From: Flavobacteriales bacterium | Lineage (GTDB): Bacteria; Bacteroidota; Bacteroidia; Flavobacteriales_F; PHOS-HE28 | Reading direction: 5' to 3' | NCBI GenBank assembly: GCA_020635695.1 | Contig: JACJZH010000014.1 | Location: forward strand, 1-64,000 | Length of the DNA stretch: 64,000 nucleotides | Shown: positions 34,231 to 43,773 of the stretch, in pieces | Layout of the letters: every line of letters begins with the position of its first letter | Numbering within the stretch: the stretch's first letter is position 1 | Made by a program: the position numbers and the translations under genes | Notes under the pieces: model-generated | The model's database searches: none | Told to the model about the DNA's origin: nothing | The model's input: the letters and a program-made list of their open reading frames with translations, nothing else

Positions 34231-34251
34231 CTGTTGTCCGTTGGTCGGATC

Positions 34252-34917
34252 CTACTTCAGCGTGAAGCGGATCGGGAGGTTGTACTGCACCTTCACCGCC
34301 TTGCCCCGCTGCTTGCCGGGCTTCCAGGGCGGCATGGCCTTCACCACGCGGATGGCCTCCTCGTCACAGCCGCCACCGATGCCACGCAGCACCTTGGCGT
34401 CCTTCACCTTGCCGTCCTTGTCCACCACGAAGGTGACGTACACCACACCGCTGATGCCCGCGTCGGCGGCCATCTGGGGGTACTTGATGCTCTTGCCGAG
34501 GTACTTGAAGAGCTCCTCCTCCCCGCCGGGGAAGCTGGGCATCTCCTCCACGATGGTGAAGATCTGCTCCTCGACCACCTCCTCCTCGGGCTCCTCGATG
34601 ATCTCCACCTCGAAGTCCTCCTCCACCTCGGTGTCCTCGATCTCCACCTCCTCGATGTCCTCGTCGTCCTCCACGATCTCCAGCACGGTGGTGGGGGCCG
34701 GGGGCGGCGGCGGGGGTGGGGGCGGTGTGGCGCTGGGCGGGATCACCTCCTCCTCGAGGAACTCCAGGTCCAGCGTGGCCATCTCGCTGTCCGTCTTGTC
34801 GAACACGGTCCACTCCAGGGCCACCAGGGTGATGGCCACGGCGGTGAGCAGGCCGAGCAGCATGAAACTGCCTTTGCGCCGTTCGATGTCGGCTTCAGGG
34901 TTCTTCCGGGCTTCCAT
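34252..34917 (-). CDS. Energy transducer TonB
   Basis: This 221-residue protein has an N-terminal membrane helix (LLGLLTAVAITLVAL, residues 20-35), a Pro run after SATPPPPP and a long Glu/Asp-rich spacer (about residues 85-125). The C-terminal TonB domain includes KYPQMAADAGISGVVYVTFV and MPPWKPGKQRGKAVKVQYN. It couples the proton gradient to outer-membrane TonB-dependent transport. The very acidic spacer replaces the usual Pro/Lys spacer. The gene has its own promoter word at 34973 and is transcribed toward cysN. Confidence 0.93.
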   Translation of the reverse strand: MEARKNPEADIERRKGSFMLLGLLTAVAITLVALEWTVFDKTDSEMATLDLEFLEEEVIPPSATPPPPPPPPPAPTTVLEIVEDDEDIEEVEIEDTEVEEDFEVEIIEEPEEEVVEEQIFTIVEEMPSFPGGEEELFKYLGKSIKYPQMAADAGISGVVYVTFVVDKDGKVKDAKVLRGIGGGCDEEAIRVVKAMPPWKPGKQRGKAVKVQYNLPIRFTLK

Positions 34918-34972
34918 GTCGGTGTCAGGTGTTGGTCCTCGGGGTACTGTACACGCAAGGACCGTACCGGTT

Positions 34973-34980
34973 CAAAGTTA
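34973..34980 (-). promoter_or_regulatory. -7 promoter element TAACTTTG for tonB
   Basis: A perfect TAnnTTTG word on the minus strand lies 55 bases before ATG 34917, giving a longer leader than most genes here. Confidence 0.5.
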
Positions 34981-35001
34981 GGGATCCGGGGCTTGGCCGC
35001 A

Positions 35002-35382
35002 TCAGGTCCACGAGCGCATCTCCCGGCGCAGGTATACGAGTCCGACCAGGGTCCCGGCCGTGTTGGCGGCGGCGTCCAGCGCATCGGCGGTGCGTCCCTG
35101 CATCATCAGGCCCTGCATCAGCTCCAGCGCCACCCCGTACAGGATGCAGACGATCGCGGCGGTCCATAGGCCCTTTGAACGGGCCCAGGCCGGTCCGTAT
35201 TGCCGCTTCAGCCCCAGCACGAGCAGCACCATCAGCACGGCGAACAGGCCGGCATGCACCCACTTGTCCAACGAGAGCAGGTCGGCCCACCGCCACTGCG
35301 GCAGGTCCTGACCGGGCATCAGGCACAGCGCCAGGATCAGCAGGGCCCAGAGCAGGGCCAGGCGCAGGTGCCGGAACAGCAT
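35002..35382 (-). CDS. VanZ-like family membrane protein
   Basis: This 126-residue protein has four short membrane helices, with LSLDKWVHAGLFAVLMVLL early and GVALELMQGLMMQGRTADAL plus a conserved Asp-Ala-X-X-Asn (DAAANTAGTLVG) late. This is the VanZ-like pattern. It begins 4 bases after the gcvH stop. In Bacteroidota this gene regularly follows gcvH downstream of sprA, but its role there is not known to me. Confidence 0.87.
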   Translation of the reverse strand: MLFRHLRLALLWALLILALCLMPGQDLPQWRWADLLSLDKWVHAGLFAVLMVLLVLGLKRQYGPAWARSKGLWTAAIVCILYGVALELMQGLMMQGRTADALDAAANTAGTLVGLVYLRREMRSWT

Positions 35383-35386
35383 GGGG

Positions 35387-35764
35387 TCAGCCCACCAGCT
35401 CGGCGTACTGGGCGGCGGTCAGCAGCTCCTCCACCTGGGCGGGGTCGCTCAGCTTGATGCGCACCATCCAGCCATTGCCGTAAGGGTCGCCGTTCACGGC
35501 GGCGGGGTCGTCGGTCAGGGCCGGATTCACGGCGCTCACCGTACCCGAAAGTGGCATGAAGAGGTCGCTCACCGTCTTCACCGCCTCCACGGTGCCGAAC
35601 ACCTCCTCACGGGCCAGCTCCTCGCCCTCGGTGCCGATGTCCACGAACACGATGTCGCCCAGTTCGCCCTGCGCGAAGTCGGTGATGCCCACCACGGCCT
35701 CGTCCCCTTCGATGCGGACCCACTCGTGATCCTTGGTGTAGCGCAGTTCCTCGGGCGTGTTCAT
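35387..35764 (-). CDS. gcvH: Glycine cleavage system H protein
   Basis: This 125-residue protein reads LRYTKDHEWVRIEGDEAVVG, with the lipoyl-accepting Lys in GTVEAVKTVSDLFMP near residue 62. The C-terminal GNGWMVRIKLSDPAQ completes the fold. It carries the aminomethyl intermediate of glycine decarboxylation on lipoate. Length and motifs are standard. It follows sprA by 46 bases and has its own promoter word. Confidence 0.96.
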   Translation of the reverse strand: MNTPEELRYTKDHEWVRIEGDEAVVGITDFAQGELGDIVFVDIGTEGEELAREEVFGTVEAVKTVSDLFMPLSGTVSAVNPALTDDPAAVNGDPYGNGWMVRIKLSDPAQVEELLTAAQYAELVG

Positions 35765-35792
35765 GGTCTGTGGTCCGTTTGGGATGTGCGGC

Positions 35793-35800
35793 CAAAAATA
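35793..35800 (-). promoter_or_regulatory. -7 promoter element TATTTTTG for gcvH
   Basis: A perfect TAnnTTTG word between the sprA stop and gcvH, 28 bases before ATG 35764. Confidence 0.5.
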
Positions 35801-35810
35801 GCCGTTCCCG

Positions 35811-38800
35811 TCACTGGGTGAGCGTGAAGCGGATGCTGATGCCGGCGTTGGTGTTCGCGGACGGGAAGGAGGTGCTGATCACCGGGTTGTTCATCACCCT
35901 TTCGTAGAAGGCCCGCACGTTCAGCCGCTGGTTGATCACGTAGTCGGCCGAGGTCTTGATCGAGATGATGTTCTGGCCCGCGGTCACCTGGTTCTGGTTC
36001 TCCTCCATGCGGCGGATCACCGTGGCGTTGTCCCGCAGGGAAAGGTCCAGCCGCAGGTTCATGTCGCTCTTGGGCCGCGTGCCCCCGAAGGCCAGCGGGA
36101 ACTTGACGTTCTTGAAGCGGTAGCCCGTGCCCACCACGAACTCCTTGCCACGCACCTCGGTCACCTGCAGGTTGCTGAGGCTGAGGGACAGGTTGCGGTC
36201 GCGGTTGTACTCGAACTTCAGCAACAGGCTGTTCTGCAGCGTGGCGTCGAAGTTGATGAAGGGTCGCATGACCTCCGAGATGGTGGCGGTCATGATCTGC
36301 CGTTGGGGAATGAAGTTGCCGATGGCGTCCAGCGCCTCGCCGTCCTGGGTGTACAGCAGGTTGGTCTGGTAGCTGCCGATGCTGAAGGTGGACCGGTAGC
36401 TGTGGTTGATGGTGAAGGTGCGGAACAGCTTGCTGAAGGGCGCCAGCCGGGAAAGCCCGTCGTAGGTGATGTCCCAGTTGGGCAGCGGGAAGATGCTGAA
36501 GGGGTCCAGCTTGACGCTCTGGGCGCTTTGCCCGGTGTAGGCGGCGATGAAGCTGGGGATCACCACGTCCTGCTGGGTGCGTCCGTAGCCCTGATAGAAC
36601 CCCGTGGTGTCCACCACCTCGGTGATGCCCCGCGCACCCGCCAGGCGTCCGGAGATCACCTGCCGGTCGTCCAGCAACTGTTCGAACACCGGGTTCACGA
36701 AGTTGTCGTCGTCGGTGCTGAAGGTGGTGGCCCAGGTGATGATGCTGACGCTGAAGTTCCCGAACTCCTGCGGGCTTTCGTTCACATAGGCATTGATCGT
36801 GTCCGCCCGATAGCGGAAGAAGGAGCTGCTGTTCCGCGATTCGGTCCGGTTGGCCAGCAGTTCGATGCGCATGCTCTGGAAGGGCTCCAGCGTCAGGCGG
36901 GCGTTGATGTTCTCGGTGCGCGTGTTGGTGTACGGGGTGAAGATGGACGAACTGCGGACCAGCCAGTCGTTGTCGGCCGCGGTGCGGGCGAAGTCCCTGA
37001 CCAGGTCCCCGCTCAGGTTGTGGTTCTGCTGTCCGAGCACGAACCCGAGGCCGGGAGCCACGAAGTTGGGCGACATCCCGAAGGCGTTCGTGGCCTCCCC
37101 GTAGCCCGGCAACAGGATCCCCGAGTTCTGGCTGTAGGTGAAGGTCCCGTTGCGGATGGTCATGATCAACCGGGCCAGTCCCTCCAGCACGTCCACCTTG
37201 CCCTTCTCCTTGTCCTCGTCCTTCTTGTCCGCCTGCTCGGTCTGGCCCCTGGAGGAGGTGCGGGACGTGCGTCCACGTGAACCGCCGCGGCCCCGGCCCT
37301 TGTCGTTGATCTTCTTCAGGTACTTCGACTTGTTGTACAGGTTCACGAAGTTCAACTGACCGTTCAGGGCGATGTTCTGGGAGTTCTGGATGGTGGCACC
37401 CAGCGAGTCCTGCTGGAAGGGCGCACGGTCCCACTGATAGCCCGCCGTGTAGGTGGTGTTGGCGGTGATCCAGTCGGTGAGCGGGAACTTGTCCAGCGGC
37501 AGCTGGTAGGTCAGGTTGATCGTGTGGTTGTATCCCGTGACCTCGCCCCAGTTGCGGATGCTGGTGAGCACGCTGTCCTTCCAGGCCTCGTAGGTGTCGC
37601 GGTACTTGGGGTTCACGATGCCGGGCGTCTCCCCGATCACCGCGTTGTTGTTGGCGTTGAAGTCGAGCTTCAGGCTCTTGGTGATCTCGTACCGGAAGCC
37701 GTACTGGCTGTTCCAGTTGAAGGTCTTGTTGTAGGTGGGCCGCTGGGGCAGGGTCTCGATGTCCGGGTTCGGCCGGATCAGCCGCTCCAGGTAGGTGCGG
37801 TCCACCGAGGTGCGCAGGTTCAACTGCTTCAGGCCCAGGTAGAAGTTGAACTCCTTGATCAGCTTCAACCAGCTGCTGTTGCTGATGAAGCCGATGTTCT
37901 CGAAGGGCTTCACCAGCTTGGGCTTGGGCGCGTGGTTGTAGGTGATGGAGCCCCGGTAGCTGCGTTCGTTCTCGTAGGCGGTGTTGATGTCGTGGAACTC
38001 GCGGTCGCTGTAGGCATATGAAACGGCGAAGTTCTCCACGTCCCACAGGTGTTCCTTCCCGGACCCGCCCCCGGTGCGTTCCTTCCGCACGTTGGTGAAG
38101 TTGATGCTCCGTCTTCGCGTGTAGGTCTGCGATCGTTTCAGCCGTTCCTTCCGCTCTTCGGGGGTGAGCGTCCGCGTCGCATCGTCCCACTCGATGTCCG
38201 GGCTCAGCGGGTCGAACTGCGGATTGCTGACCTCCTCCGAGAAGCCCACGTACATGGGGATGCGCACGCCGCTCTCCTCCGGCAGGAACTTGCCCAGTTC
38301 CAGGTTGCTGGAGATGTCCACCCCGTACTTGGTCTCCCGCTGCCGTTCGCTCACCCGCTTGTCGATGCTGCCCCAGAACGGAGTGCTGTAGTTCCCCGCG
38401 ATGCTCAGGGTGCCCAGGTCGGCCAGGGTCGTGTTCACCCGGGCGATCGCCGCCCATCCCCCCCGCTGGTCGAAGTCGGTCAACCGCAGTTCGTTCACCC
38501 ACACCTCCGCGCACTGGGGCTGCCCGTCGTCGGTGCTCCACGGATTGGCCTCGGGCCCGTCCTGCTTGGGGTTCCGGATGCCGATCATGATGGTGGACAT
38601 CTGGGCCAGGTTCGGGCTGCCCTTCACGAAGATCCGCCGGTCGCCATCGAACTGCATGTACCGCTCGTTGCGCGGTATCCCGGACTGGTCCCTGCTGATC
38701 TTCACGTCATTGAGCTTGGCGAACTCGATGATCATGTTGTTCGTCTCCGGCCAGACGTTGTAGGGGTCGTTGTTGTTCAGGGCGCTGGGCACCACGGGCA

Positions 38801-41800
38801 CCTCGTACTCGTAATAGTTCTGGTCCAGGTCGTTGCCCAGGCGCACGAACACGCTGATGTCACCGTACTCGAGCGGGTCGTTGGGGTCGGCCCCCTCCGC
38901 GTGGATGAACATCCGCATCTTCTTGTAGCTGCGGATGTCGAAGTTCACGTTGCGGAAGCTGGCGCGGGCGTCCCCGTCGCGCAGGTTGCAGGTCAGCAGC
39001 TGCAGCGATTGCTCGTTCAGGTTCCGCAGGTTGGCACTGGCCACGTCGATCTCCTGGTTGATGCCCGGCGGCAGCACGTAGTTGATCGGGGTCCGGTTGC
39101 CGTTCTCCTCGATGTTCACCGCGGCGGTCTCGTAGGTGGTGGCGTCCGGGTCGCCCCCGATCACCTCGCCGGGCGTCTCCAGGCTGAAGTTGTACTTCCG
39201 CCATTCCCCACGCACGAACTCCAGCCGGGCGAAACGCAGCACCACCGGTTGCTGCCAGTCCTTCAGGTACATGCGCATGAAGCGGATGGAACGGAAGTCC
39301 TGGATGCCGTTCACCACCTTGTCCGGCAGCCGTACGGGCACCTTGAACTGGTACCAGTACACCTGCTTGGGGCCCTCGGGCGTGTTGGCCGTGGCCAGGA
39401 TCCGGTCGGTGATGAAGTTCTGCCCCACCACCATGTCCTGGGGCTTCAGGTCGATCTTGTACTCGAAGTAGCTCTCGCTCTCACCCAGGTTCTGGTCCTG
39501 GTTGATGTCCTCGGTGGTGGGAAGCGTGTTGGCCTGCGTGGGATAGTCCTCCGGCGAGTCCTCGTCCGTGATCGAGTTCCCCTCCAGGCCATTGAAGAGC
39601 TTGTAGCGCTCCAGGATGTCCAGGTTCAAGGCGTCGTAGTCGCTGCCCCGGAAGAAGTGGTAGTTGTCCGCCGAGGGGTCGCTCTGCCACACGGCACGCG
39701 CTCCGGGGTCCAGGTTGTCCAGGTAGTCGCTGAAGAAGGCCTGCTCGGTGCGGCCCTCGATGTCCGGCTGCTGGTCGCTCAGCCCGTCCATGCCCACGTC
39801 CTGGAACCGGTTGCTGTTGTCGTCCGTGATGGCAAAGGCGTTCACCACGCTCTGGGTGGTGGGCACCACCCCCCAGACGGTCTCGTCGGTGGTGGCGGCC
39901 TGGTCGTCCAGGTTCTTCGGCAGGCCGTTCTCGAAGGCCTTCCGGCTGTCCCTGAGCACATCCTCGCTGATGTTCCCCAGATCGATGTACAGCTCGCCCC
40001 CGGTGGTGTTGTCCGAATCCACGTTGCTGGCCGGCTGCCCCTGGCTGTTGCTCACGGCGGGGTCGAAGGGGTCCATCATCCAGAACTGGATCACCTCGAT
40101 GTTGCTCGCCTCGAAATCGGTGGTGTTGATCCGGCGGGTGATCCCGGCCCAGTTGTCCTGGGGAACGGGCAGGGTACCGTCGCTGTCCAGGGTCGTGGTG
40201 TAGTTGTAGGGTCCCCGCTCCGAAGGGTAGTAGGCCAGGTCCAGCACCGGGATGTTCGCCGGCGTGCCGGTGGGCAGCTGCCGGTTGGGGAACACTTCCT
40301 GTTCCAGCACCTCGCGCATGCGGTTGTCGCTCTGCATGGCGCCGGTGATGTTGGACGGCGTCAGGTTGTTGTTGCGGAAGAACAACGGGTCGATCACGTA
40401 CCACGCCAGCCTGGCGCGTCGGAAGCCCGTTCTCAGGTCGTTCACCAGATCGCCCTCGGGGAACAGGTCGGGCTGCCCCTGCGGCGTGGCCGCCAGGTTC
40501 CAAAGGCTCTGGGTGCGCAGGTCGATCACGCTCACGCTGCCCTCGAAGTCGTCGATGTAGCTCGTTCCGGTCTGCCCGATGGCCCTGCTATGGCCGGGGA
40601 TCAGGTAGGCCGCCTCGGCGCTCGCGGTCACCGTGCTCAGTTCCTTGGTGGCATAGAACGGCAGCTTGTCCACCAGGTCGGTGATCAACTGCGACTCGGA
40701 CCGCCAGTTCGCGTCCACGCCCACCACGGTGTTGGCGATGGGTTCGTCCCCCACGTTCACCTTCTGGGTCAGCGGGCGCTCGTACAGGTTCATCACCGTG
40801 CCCCCCAGCGTCAGGTCCTTGTTCACCCGGTAATCGAAGCGGGCACCGGCCAGCGTCTTGGTCTGGATGCTGAACAGCGAGTTGCTCTCCAGGCTGATGT
40901 TCACCGGCGTGCCGCTCTCCAGGATGCCCTGGTTCAGGATCCGCACGCGGCCCAGGTTGTAGTCCACCGTGTAGTCCTGGTTCTCCACCAACCGCACGCC
41001 ACCGGCGGTGACCACCACCGAGCCCTGGGGGATGTTCACCGCGTTCAGCGAGATCACATCACTGCTCGCGCTCCGGTAGCTGCCGCGCAGCTTGAAGCGG
41101 TTCAGTTCGGGTTGGTTCCTGGCCGCTGTCTTGGTGCTGTCGTACAGCGCCTGGTACACGATGGTCTCACGCACCTGCGGCGGTTGCACCGGGTTGTTGG
41201 GGTCGGGACCGATCAGCTGCTGGTCCAGGTAACTGCCGAAGGGTTCCAGCACCGGGAAGAAGACCCGGCCGTTCTGCGACTGGATGGTACCCCCGATGGT
41301 CGCTGCCTGATCGATGAAGTCGAACCAACCGTCCGGGTTCGGCGCGTTGTTCGGGTCCAGCCGGTCCAGGCCCAGCGATTGCACCAGCGGCTCCTGGTCC
41401 AGCGGCGCCCGGGGGATGTAGTTGATGTCCACCCCCGTGCTCGGGTTGTTGTACACCACGTCCAGCCGGAAGTCGTCGCGGTTCACCTGGAAGGCGCCCA
41501 GCGAGTACACGTTCTTCATCATCAGGTCCCACAGGGGGATCCGGGGGTCGGTGATCGTGGCCTTCAGCAGGCGCAGCATCAGCGCGTCCGGCGGTGTCAC
41601 ACCGTCCGTGCTGAACTCGCCGACCTGGTAGGTGACCCCCCGGTAGGTGTACTGGTAGGCCACCGCCAGCACTTCGTCGTTGTTCAGTGATTGGTTCAGC
41701 CCGATGAAGCCCAGCCGGTTGTTGAGGGTGTATTCGTTGGGCTGCAGCATGCGTGCGCTCTCGAGCTTCTCGTAGTGCCGCGCCGCCTGCAACCCCAGGG

Positions 41801-43058
41801 ACTGGAGCGCGGAGGAGGAGTTGACGAAGCTCCGGATGCCCGTGTTGGTGGAAACCTGCTGATACAGGGTGTTCGCATCGTTGGAGGCGAACTGGCCGGG
41901 CGCCCCGTTGATCGGGGATCCGATCAACTCCGGGCTCACGTGTTCGATGCTCTCACCCAGGTCGGTGAAGCCGATGATGTTCCGGTTCTGCTGGAAATCG
42001 AAGCGCGTGTTCGTCACCCAGACCTCCACCCGGGTGATCTGCACCTCGCTGTTCACGGTGGGCAGCGTGCGCAGAGCGTCCTCGTACTGGTCCCGGAAGA
42101 AGTAGCTCAGGAAGTAGTACTTGTTCGCCTCGTAGTCGTCCGCCTTGATGTCGAACGTGTTGGTCTGCGCGCCGCCGCTCACCTGCACGTTGCGCCGCTG
42201 GCCCTTCTCCTGGCTGAAGATCGCCGTGGCGGTGAGCCGGCCGAAGCGCAGTTCGGTCTTGAGGCCGAAGAGGCTCTGGCTGCCCTGGATCAGCGTACCG
42301 TTCAGGGGCAGGCTCACGTTGCCGGCCTCGATCTTCTGGATGATCTCGTCCTCGTACCCGGTGTAGTCCAGCTTCACCTGGTTCTCGAAGTCGAAGGTGG
42401 CCTCGGTGTTGTAGTTGGTGTTGATCTTGAGCTTCTCCCCGATGTTGCCCACCAGGTTCAGCTGGATCCGCTGGTCGAAGTTGAAGGTGGTGATCCGCCG
42501 CTGGTCCACCGGGATCCGCGGGTTGTCGGTGCGCGAGGTGTTGATCCCGAAGATGACCTCGGCCGACCCCTGTGGACGGATGTTGATCGTGTTCCCGCCG
42601 AAGATCCGGTCGAAGGCCTCGCCCCGCACCTTGATCTCGGGGATCAGCCCCTTCATGCCGGCCTCGGAATCCTCCTCCACACGCTCCAGCCAGTAGGTCT
42701 CCATGGCCCGTTCCAGATCGTACTGGAGGTACTCGTCCAGGGTCATGGACATCGGCGGGCGGTAATCGAAGCTGCCGCCCACGCTGCTGTTCAGGATGTA
42801 CTGGCCCGTGTTGGGGTCGTAGATCCACTCGTTCGAGATGTTGTTCGGGTCCTGGAGGTCGATACCCCCGGTGGGCTGACCGGCGGCGGGCGGGTCCTGG
42901 ATCGGCCAGATCAGATCGACTTCGGGGCTGTCCACCTGCAGCACGAGGTTCCCGAACAAGTGGGCATCGGCCTCCGTTACACCCAGGAGCAGGAGCGCAA
43001 GGAGGGCCGCCCACCGCACGAGCAGGAACACAGGAAGCTTGGCGGAACGCTCCGTCAT
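35811..43058 (-). CDS. sprA: Cell-surface protein SprA, type IX secretion translocon
   Basis: The protein of about 2,415 residues starts at ATG 43058 (MTERSAKLPVFLL) with a signal peptide ending near VTEADA. Its size, repeated long beta-strands, SprA-like sequences near the start (LTLDEYLQYDLE-like MTLDEYLQYDLERAMETYW, GRAEVIFG-like SAEVIFGINTSRTDNP) and position identify the giant 36-strand outer-membrane barrel SprA. It is the pore through which type IX cargo crosses the outer membrane and is needed for gliding in Flavobacterium. A basic, low-complexity stretch GRGRGGSRGRTSRTSSRGQ occurs near residue 1930. GTG 43067 is a less likely start. It sits between ruvA and gcvH as in many Bacteroidota. 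Confidence 0.95.
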   Translation of the reverse strand: MTERSAKLPVFLLVRWAALLALLLLGVTEADAHLFGNLVLQVDSPEVDLIWPIQDPPAAGQPTGGIDLQDPNNISNEWIYDPNTGQYILNSSVGGSFDYRPPMSMTLDEYLQYDLERAMETYWLERVEEDSEAGMKGLIPEIKVRGEAFDRIFGGNTINIRPQGSAEVIFGINTSRTDNPRIPVDQRRITTFNFDQRIQLNLVGNIGEKLKINTNYNTEATFDFENQVKLDYTGYEDEIIQKIEAGNVSLPLNGTLIQGSQSLFGLKTELRFGRLTATAIFSQEKGQRRNVQVSGGAQTNTFDIKADDYEANKYYFLSYFFRDQYEDALRTLPTVNSEVQITRVEVWVTNTRFDFQQNRNIIGFTDLGESIEHVSPELIGSPINGAPGQFASNDANTLYQQVSTNTGIRSFVNSSSALQSLGLQAARHYEKLESARMLQPNEYTLNNRLGFIGLNQSLNNDEVLAVAYQYTYRGVTYQVGEFSTDGVTPPDALMLRLLKATITDPRIPLWDLMMKNVYSLGAFQVNRDDFRLDVVYNNPSTGVDINYIPRAPLDQEPLVQSLGLDRLDPNNAPNPDGWFDFIDQAATIGGTIQSQNGRVFFPVLEPFGSYLDQQLIGPDPNNPVQPPQVRETIVYQALYDSTKTAARNQPELNRFKLRGSYRSASSDVISLNAVNIPQGSVVVTAGGVRLVENQDYTVDYNLGRVRILNQGILESGTPVNISLESNSLFSIQTKTLAGARFDYRVNKDLTLGGTVMNLYERPLTQKVNVGDEPIANTVVGVDANWRSESQLITDLVDKLPFYATKELSTVTASAEAAYLIPGHSRAIGQTGTSYIDDFEGSVSVIDLRTQSLWNLAATPQGQPDLFPEGDLVNDLRTGFRRARLAWYVIDPLFFRNNNLTPSNITGAMQSDNRMREVLEQEVFPNRQLPTGTPANIPVLDLAYYPSERGPYNYTTTLDSDGTLPVPQDNWAGITRRINTTDFEASNIEVIQFWMMDPFDPAVSNSQGQPASNVDSDNTTGGELYIDLGNISEDVLRDSRKAFENGLPKNLDDQAATTDETVWGVVPTTQSVVNAFAITDDNSNRFQDVGMDGLSDQQPDIEGRTEQAFFSDYLDNLDPGARAVWQSDPSADNYHFFRGSDYDALNLDILERYKLFNGLEGNSITDEDSPEDYPTQANTLPTTEDINQDQNLGESESYFEYKIDLKPQDMVVGQNFITDRILATANTPEGPKQVYWYQFKVPVRLPDKVVNGIQDFRSIRFMRMYLKDWQQPVVLRFARLEFVRGEWRKYNFSLETPGEVIGGDPDATTYETAAVNIEENGNRTPINYVLPPGINQEIDVASANLRNLNEQSLQLLTCNLRDGDARASFRNVNFDIRSYKKMRMFIHAEGADPNDPLEYGDISVFVRLGNDLDQNYYEYEVPVVPSALNNNDPYNVWPETNNMIIEFAKLNDVKISRDQSGIPRNERYMQFDGDRRIFVKGSPNLAQMSTIMIGIRNPKQDGPEANPWSTDDGQPQCAEVWVNELRLTDFDQRGGWAAIARVNTTLADLGTLSIAGNYSTPFWGSIDKRVSERQRETKYGVDISSNLELGKFLPEESGVRIPMYVGFSEEVSNPQFDPLSPDIEWDDATRTLTPEERKERLKRSQTYTRRRSINFTNVRKERTGGGSGKEHLWDVENFAVSYAYSDREFHDINTAYENERSYRGSITYNHAPKPKLVKPFENIGFISNSSWLKLIKEFNFYLGLKQLNLRTSVDRTYLERLIRPNPDIETLPQRPTYNKTFNWNSQYGFRYEITKSLKLDFNANNNAVIGETPGIVNPKYRDTYEAWKDSVLTSIRNWGEVTGYNHTINLTYQLPLDKFPLTDWITANTTYTAGYQWDRAPFQQDSLGATIQNSQNIALNGQLNFVNLYNKSKYLKKINDKGRGRGGSRGRTSRTSSRGQTEQADKKDEDKEKGKVDVLEGLARLIMTIRNGTFTYSQNSGILLPGYGEATNAFGMSPNFVAPGLGFVLGQQNHNLSGDLVRDFARTAADNDWLVRSSSIFTPYTNTRTENINARLTLEPFQSMRIELLANRTESRNSSSFFRYRADTINAYVNESPQEFGNFSVSIITWATTFSTDDDNFVNPVFEQLLDDRQVISGRLAGARGITEVVDTTGFYQGYGRTQQDVVIPSFIAAYTGQSAQSVKLDPFSIFPLPNWDITYDGLSRLAPFSKLFRTFTINHSYRSTFSIGSYQTNLLYTQDGEALDAIGNFIPQRQIMTATISEVMRPFINFDATLQNSLLLKFEYNRDRNLSLSLSNLQVTEVRGKEFVVGTGYRFKNVKFPLAFGGTRPKSDMNLRLDLSLRDNATVIRRMEENQNQVTAGQNIISIKTSADYVINQRLNVRAFYERVMNNPVISTSFPSANTNAGISIRFTLTQ

Positions 43059-43079
43059 GGCACGCACGCTATGTCTCGC

Positions 43080-43691
43080 TCACAGGTTCTTCAGGGTCAG
43101 CCTGATCAGTTCTTCCAGTCCAGGAGGTTCCGCCTTCCTTTCGTTGAGGATCGCTTGCAGGGCCCGCTCGGCCTTGACACGGTCAAGACCCAGCGAGATC
43201 AGTGCGGATAACGCCTCCGACTTCAGCGTATTGCCTCCCGAGGCACTTCCACCGGCGGACGCGTCCAACGGCTCCTCCCCCAGGCGTCCACCGAGCTCCT
43301 GCACGATGCGCTGGGCCAGCTTCGGACCGATGCCCTTGATCCCCTTCAACAGGGCCACGTCCCCGGCCAGGATCGCGGAACGGACCTCGTCCGGCTTCCG
43401 CGCGCTCAGGATGGCCAGGCCCAGGGTGCTGCTCACGCCCTGCACATCGATCAGCTGCCGGAACAGGTGCCGTTCGGCCTCGGTGGCGAAGCCGTACAGG
43501 CGGTGCTCGCTCTGCCCGGACCGCACGTCCACGCTCACGGTGTAATGGACCTGGACCAGGCACGGACCCTTGGGCGGCAGGGCCTCCGCCGTGTGTTCGG
43601 AGACCTGCACCAGGTAGCCCACTCCGTGGCACTCGACCACGATGTGGCCGGGCGACCGACGGATCAGTTCACCACGCAGGGATTCGATCAT
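43080..43691 (-). CDS. ruvA: Holliday junction branch migration protein RuvA
   Basis: This 203-residue protein has an N-terminal OB fold (MIESLRGELIRRSPGHIVVE), tandem helix-hairpin-helix motifs (QLIDVQGVSSTLGLAILS, LLKGIKGIGPKLAQRIVQEL) and a C-terminal domain SEALSALISLGLDRVKAERA that contacts RuvB. It binds four-way junctions and loads RuvB rings. Its partner ruvB is 13 kb away at 56895-57926, beyond the respiratory block. It ends 21 bases before the sprA ATG. Confidence 0.95.
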   Translation of the reverse strand: MIESLRGELIRRSPGHIVVECHGVGYLVQVSEHTAEALPPKGPCLVQVHYTVSVDVRSGQSEHRLYGFATEAERHLFRQLIDVQGVSSTLGLAILSARKPDEVRSAILAGDVALLKGIKGIGPKLAQRIVQELGGRLGEEPLDASAGGSASGGNTLKSEALSALISLGLDRVKAERALQAILNERKAEPPGLEELIRLTLKNL

Positions 43692-43773
43692 GCCAACAAC
43701 GCCAGGAGTGGCCCCGGGCGCGGAAAAGGGCGGTAAAAGTAGCTATCCGGACCGCACCGGAACAGGGGTTCCC

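Noticed and set aside
35761..38541. 926-codon minus frame within sprA
   Set aside because: It is an out-of-frame reading of sprA rich in Arg/Gln/Pro. The sprA frame is continuous through the region.
38049..41690. 1,213-codon open frame antisense to sprA
   Set aside because: It is a composition artefact: the frame mirrors third-position GC of sprA and shows no recognisable domain or signal sequence.
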